Shown here: positions 5,970-9,094 of the stretch, piece by piece
Layout: the number at the start of each line of letters is the position of its first letter
How positions within the stretch are numbered: the stretch's first letter is position 1
From: Burkholderiaceae bacterium
Lineage (GTDB): Bacteria; Pseudomonadota; Gammaproteobacteria; Burkholderiales; Burkholderiaceae
DNA: 9,094 nucleotides
Direction: 5' to 3'
NCBI GenBank assembly: GCA_030151165.1
Contig: JASLEM010000522.1
Span: forward strand, 1-9,094
Made by a program: the position numbers and the translations under genes
The notes under the pieces: model-generated
Databases searched by the model: none
Told to the model about the DNA's origin: nothing
The model's input: the letters and a program-made list of their open reading frames with translations, nothing else

Positions 5970-6767
5970 GTGACGCTAGAAATCGACTCCTCGACGCTGA
6001 CCGGCTTCGTGCGCGTGCTCGATCGCCGCAGCAGCCGGTTCTGGGGCGGCGCCGCCGCGGCGGTGGCGCTCGGGTTCATCGGCGCGGCGACCGGGCTCGG
6101 CTGGCTGGCCGGCGGCCGCGGCTGGGCGATCGCGCTGAGCGTCGCCGTGTTCTTCGCCCTGGTCGCGCTCGCGCTGGCCGGCCTCGTGATCCAGCTCGCC
6201 CGTACCGTGGCCGACTCGCGCGCCCGCCATGTGCTGCACGCGGTCGACGACGACCTCACCGGCCTGTCGAACCGGCGCCATTTCCTCGAGCTCGTCGAAC
6301 GCGAGTTCGCGCGCTGCCGCCGCTATGGCGACGACGGCGCGCTGCTGCTGATCGACGCCGACCACCTGCGCCGCATCAACGAGCACCTCGGCCAGCTGTG
6401 CGGCGACGCGCTGCTGCTCGAGGTCACCAAGCGCGTCGGCGCCACGCTGCGCCAGCCCGACCTGCTGGCGCGCTTCGGCGGCGCCGAGCTGGCCGTATTC
6501 CTGCCCAACACCGACCCGCTGGGCGCGCTCGACGCCGCCGAGCGCATCCGCCAGCAGGTCGCGTCGTCGCCGTACCAGTGGCAGCAGACGCACGTCGTCG
6601 CCACCGTCAGCATCGGCGTGGCGACGGTGCACCAGGGCCAGCTGAGCGTCGACACCATGGTGCACGAGGCCGAGCAGGCCCTCGAGGCCGCGAAGGAAGC
6701 CGGCCGCAACTGCGTGCGCACCGGCCCGATCAAGCCGCGCAAGAGCGGCGAGCGCGTGGCGTCCTGA
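5970..6767 (+). CDS. Membrane GGDEF-domain protein with degenerate active site (GGAEL)
   Basis: A 265-residue inner-membrane protein: two transmembrane helices (about 26-47 and 52-76) with almost no periplasmic loop, a short linker helix, then a cytoplasmic GGDEF domain (about 93-254) starting at the usual DDLTGLSNRRHF. The signature is GGAEL (170-174): the third residue, an acidic metal/catalytic residue in active diguanylate cyclases, is Ala172. The DxDxFKxINDxxGH block is also eroded (DADHLRRINEHLGQLCGD, 129-146), though Asp129 remains. The inhibitory-site motif RQPD (161-164) is intact at exactly five residues before GGAEL. This suggests a c-di-GMP-binding receptor rather than a synthase. 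Translation starts at GTG 5970 with GAGGTGG (5959-5965) as ribosome binding site; no ATG in frame fits. It is convergent with the phosphopantetheinyl transferase gene. Confidence 0.87.
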   Translation: MTLEIDSSTLTGFVRVLDRRSSRFWGGAAAAVALGFIGAATGLGWLAGGRGWAIALSVAVFFALVALALAGLVIQLARTVADSRARHVLHAVDDDLTGLSNRRHFLELVEREFARCRRYGDDGALLLIDADHLRRINEHLGQLCGDALLLEVTKRVGATLRQPDLLARFGGAELAVFLPNTDPLGALDAAERIRQQVASSPYQWQQTHVVATVSIGVATVHQGQLSVDTMVHEAEQALEAAKEAGRNCVRTGPIKPRKSGERVAS

Positions 6768-6775
6768 GATCGCAC

Positions 6776-6802
6776 GGCCCGCCGGTCCGCGGATCGGCGG
6801 CC
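6776..6802. terminator. Hairpin between convergent genes, possible bidirectional terminator
   Basis: GGCCCGCCG (6776-6784) pairs with CGGCGGCC (6795-6802) with one unpaired C, around a loop that itself contains TCCGCGGA. It sits in the 52-bp gap between the convergent GGDEF and phosphopantetheinyl transferase genes, where a shared terminator is expected. There is no T tract on either strand, so the assignment rests on position and stem only. Confidence 0.35.
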
Positions 6803-6819
6803 TTCCCGCGGTCGATCGA

Positions 6820-7455
6820 TCAGGCCGCCGGGGCGACGGCCGCCGACGCGGCCACGCGATGGTCGAACACGCGCACGTCCACGCGGGCCAGGGCGCAGGT
6901 GCTCGCGACGGCCGCGTGATGCCCGCCCAGCCGCCAGTCGAGCACGTGGCGCACGCCGGGGAGGCCCGCCAGCGGTGTCGCGCACACGTCCGCCAGGTTC
7001 GCGACGAGGCCGGTGCCCGCGGCCTTCAGGCAAGCCTCCTTGCGCGTCCAGAGGCGATGGAAGACGTCCAGCCGCCGTTCGGGCGGGGCGGCGGTCCATT
7101 CGCGGTGCTCCGTCGCCGCCAGGCTGCGGGCGGCCATCGCGTCGAGCTCCGGCAGCGGCCGCACGGCCTCGATGTCGACGCCCACGCCGTCGCGCGCCAC
7201 CGCCAGCGCGATGATGCCGCCGCTGTGCGAGAGATTGAACTCGAGTGGCCCGTCGACCCCCGCGCCGGCCAGTCGCGGCTTGCCGAACGCGCCGCGCGCG
7301 AAGGCCAGCGTGTCCGGCGCGACGCCCAGGTAGCCGGCGAGCACGCCGCGCGTCCAGGCAGACTCGGCCGCGGAGCGCATGTCGCCGGACGGCCGCGCGG
7401 GCCAGTCCGCGATCCAGACGTGGATCTCGTTCGCGGGCAGGCGTGTCGGGATCAT
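6820..7455 (-). CDS. 4'-phosphopantetheinyl transferase, Sfp/EntD type
   Basis: A 211-residue cytoplasmic enzyme that moves phosphopantetheine from CoA to the serine of a carrier domain. The family motifs occur in order: GKPRL (58-62), FNLSHS (73-78), VGVDIE (91-96) with Mg-binding Asp94 and Glu96, and WTRKEACLKAAG (136-147), which has the W-x-x-K-E-A-x-x-K-A signature (Glu140, Lys144). The length is typical of Sfp-type enzymes, about twice that of AcpS. Its ATG overlaps the stop of the upstream synthetase (ATGA at 7452-7455), so the two are translationally coupled. Its job is most likely to activate that synthetase's carrier domain. The C-terminal 20 residues are alanine-rich and poorly conserved. 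The reading frame stays open far upstream of 7455, but that stretch is an Arg/Ala-rich shadow of the synthetase. Confidence 0.93.
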   Translation of the reverse strand: MIPTRLPANEIHVWIADWPARPSGDMRSAAESAWTRGVLAGYLGVAPDTLAFARGAFGKPRLAGAGVDGPLEFNLSHSGGIIALAVARDGVGVDIEAVRPLPELDAMAARSLAATEHREWTAAPPERRLDVFHRLWTRKEACLKAAGTGLVANLADVCATPLAGLPGVRHVLDWRLGGHHAAVASTCALARVDVRVFDHRVAASAAVAPAA

Positions 7456-9094
7456 GGCGGCGTGCCCTCGTCCGCGTCCGCCTCCGACGTCGCCCTGGGC
7501 GCCAGCGCCCGCCCGATGACCGCCGCGACGTCGGGCGCGCCTTCGCGCAACAGGCCGAGGTGCGGATAGGGCAGCGAGACGCGATGCAGCGCGGCGAACG
7601 CGCGCGGATCGAAGCCGTTCGTGGCGAGCCGGCGCAGCAGGCCCGACTCCGGCTTGCTGGCGGGGCTGTGGATCAGCATCGCGTTCAGGCCCGACGCCGG
7701 CACGCGCCGCCGCGCCATCTCGTCCATCAGCGCGCGCCAGCGCGGGAACTGCGGGTCGGCCTCCACGCTGCCGGTCTCGGGCGCCTGGCCGCGCGCGCGC
7801 AGGCGTTGCGCGGTTCCGGCCGGGTCGCGCAGGCCGGCGACCGCCAGGCGCCGCAGGCGCGCGGGCAGGTCGAGGCGCATGCAGGCGGGCGCGTAGGTGT
7901 CGACCAGGAACACCGGCGGCGCGGCGGGCGCCAGCGCGGACGCGACGTCCATCGCCATCAACCCGCCCAGCGAGAACCCGACGAGGCCGGCCAGGCGCGC
8001 GGTGCCGAGGTCGCGCGCGACCTGCAGCAGGCGGGCCGCGAACCAGTCGCCGGTCGGCGGGGACGGCGCGTCGGCCATCAGCGCGCCGAGGTCGACGACG
8101 GCGAGCGCGCAGTCCACCGGCAGCCGCTCGCGCAGCGCCGAGGCGAGCGTGTACAGGCCCAGCGGACCGCCGGCGCCGCCCGGGATCAGCAGCAGGAGCC
8201 GCGGCGCGTTCGCGGCGCCGATCTGCAGCACCGCGGGCGACCGGCCCGCGGGCGCGCGCACGAGGCCGTCGCAGAGCGCTCCGAAGCGTGGCGCGCGCAT
8301 GAACTCGGCGAGGTCGAGATCGCGCCCGAGCTCGCGCCGCAGCTGCGCGGCGAGCGCCGTCGCGCGCAGCGACGAGCCGCCCGCGCGCAGGAAATCGTCG
8401 CGATCGTCCGTGGGCGGCCGACCCGTCGCACGTTGCCACGCCGACGCCGCCGCGCGGCGCACGGCCTCGTCGATCGGCGCGGCCGCGCTGGCGTGGTCGT
8501 CGGCGACATCGCGTCCCGACGCCGGCAACGTCGACGCGCACAGCGTGCGCAGCGCGTGCGCGAACGCGAGGCCGGCCGCGGCGGCGCGTCCGTCGTCGAA
8601 CAGCGGCCGCAGGGCTTCGACGTGCGCGACGAGCGTGCGCGGCTCGGCGGCGGTGGTCTCGAGATGCAGCGCCAGCGCGAAGCGCGCGCCGTGCTGCGGC
8701 ACGCGGAGCTCGCGCGCGCGGACGCCAGCGAACGCGGGGTCGGTGACGCGCTCCGGCTGCCACGTCAACGAGAACGCGCCGAGGCCGTCGCGCAGCGAGG
8801 CGTCGAGTTCGGCGACCGCGTCGACCAGCCGTGCCAACGGGCGACGCCAGGGTTGGCGCGCCGCGGTCAGCGCGTCGTTGACGCGCAGCAGCGCCTGCAC
8901 CGGCGTCTCGCCGGGGGCGACGCCGGCGTCGACCAGCCGCAGGTCGAGGTGATAGCCGACCGCGCGGTCCGCGTCGGGCCCGAGCCGGCGCGCGAACGGC
9001 ACGACGACGTGGCGCGCCGCCGGCCCGAACACCGCCTGCAGCGCCATGCCCCACGCGACCAGCAACGGCGCGCGGGCTGCACGCCGTTCGCGCC
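7452..9094 (-). CDS. Nonribosomal peptide synthetase C-terminus: condensation-like, carrier, thioesterase (cut by window edge)
   Basis: An open frame of about 546 residues enters from the right edge; no real start is inside the window. The first 215 or so residues (about 9094-8530) resemble the C-terminal lobe of a condensation domain, with VGYHLDLRLV in place of the usual VGYFVNTLPLR, and FALALHLET...LRPLFDDGRA near its end. A short linker leads straight to a peptidyl carrier domain (DDFLRAGGSSLRA; phosphopantetheine serine codon 8370-8372). No adenylation domain intervenes. A type I thioesterase follows: LIPGGAGG, nucleophile Ser in GFSLGG (codon 7971-7973), Asp in FLVDTYAP (7899-7901) and His in PYPHLGLL (7560-7562). 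The serine must be loaded by an adenylation domain elsewhere, or the condensation domain may join two carrier-bound partners before release. The stop overlaps the start of the phosphopantetheinyl transferase gene. The product is unknown. Confidence 0.87.
   Translation of the reverse strand, partial: RERRAARAPLLVAWGMALQAVFGPAARHVVVPFARRLGPDADRAVGYHLDLRLVDAGVAPGETPVQALLRVNDALTAARQPWRRPLARLVDAVAELDASLRDGLGAFSLTWQPERVTDPAFAGVRARELRVPQHGARFALALHLETTAAEPRTLVAHVEALRPLFDDGRAAAAGLAFAHALRTLCASTLPASGRDVADDHASAAAPIDEAVRRAAASAWQRATGRPPTDDRDDFLRAGGSSLRATALAAQLRRELGRDLDLAEFMRAPRFGALCDGLVRAPAGRSPAVLQIGAANAPRLLLLIPGGAGGPLGLYTLASALRERLPVDCALAVVDLGALMADAPSPPTGDWFAARLLQVARDLGTARLAGLVGFSLGGLMAMDVASALAPAAPPVFLVDTYAPACMRLDLPARLRRLAVAGLRDPAGTAQRLRARGQAPETGSVEADPQFPRWRALMDEMARRRVPASGLNAMLIHSPASKPESGLLRRLATNGFDPRAFAALHRVSLPYPHLGLLREGAPDVAAVIGRALAPRATSEADADEGTPP

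Noticed and set aside
7456..9054. Upstream extension of the phosphopantetheinyl transferase frame to over 700 codons
   Set aside because: Upstream of the ATG at 7455 the translation is Arg/Ala-rich and overlaps the recognisable synthetase in another frame. The transferase family length is met exactly from 7455.
1..9094. CRISPR arrays, tRNA genes, insertion sequences, phage or defence genes
   Set aside because: No regularly spaced repeats, no cloverleaf-like sequence and no transposase, integrase or nuclease motifs were seen on reading both strands.

Overview
The window is very GC-rich (roughly 70% by eye, not computed). Its codon use and gene families resemble a member of the Burkholderiales (Betaproteobacteria): an oxalotrophy locus beside an accessory nonribosomal peptide locus. 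The genus cannot be fixed from this sequence.

Positions 1-4911 look like an oxalate-use locus. A truncated oxalyl-CoA decarboxylase gene (oxc, minus) runs off the left edge. It diverges from a Crp/Fnr-family regulator gene (plus, 786-1394). Further right is an oxalate:formate antiporter gene of the OxlT type (minus, 3052-4368) with a strong Rho-independent terminator. Two nearly identical perfect palindromes, TTGACTCCGGTCAA (749-762) and TTGACTCGCGTCAA (4716-4729), lie in the oxc/regulator intergenic region and upstream of the antiporter. They match the FNR-type TTGA-N6-TCAA architecture. The regulator carries the E-x-x-S-R recognition-helix pattern that reads such sites in FNR, so the simplest reading is a local oxalate regulon. 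Between the regulator and the antiporter sits an unrelated divergent pair: a zinc-free quinone-oxidoreductase-like enzyme (minus) and a MarR-family regulator (plus), sharing an AT-rich imperfect palindrome that is a good operator candidate.

Positions 4912-6767 hold two divergent, apparently free-standing genes. One is an ABC transporter ATPase of the LolD/FtsE/MacB class with no permease beside it (minus). The other is a two-TM membrane GGDEF protein (plus) whose active-site motif is degenerate (GGAEL) while its c-di-GMP-binding RxxD I-site is intact.

Positions 6820-9094 hold the 3' end of a nonribosomal peptide biosynthetic operon on the minus strand. A synthetase C-terminus has the order condensation-like, peptidyl carrier, thioesterase, with no adenylation domain between the first two. 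Its stop overlaps (ATGA) the start of a Sfp/EntD-type phosphopantetheinyl transferase that would activate its carrier domain. I see no tRNA, rRNA, CRISPR array, insertion sequence or prophage feature.
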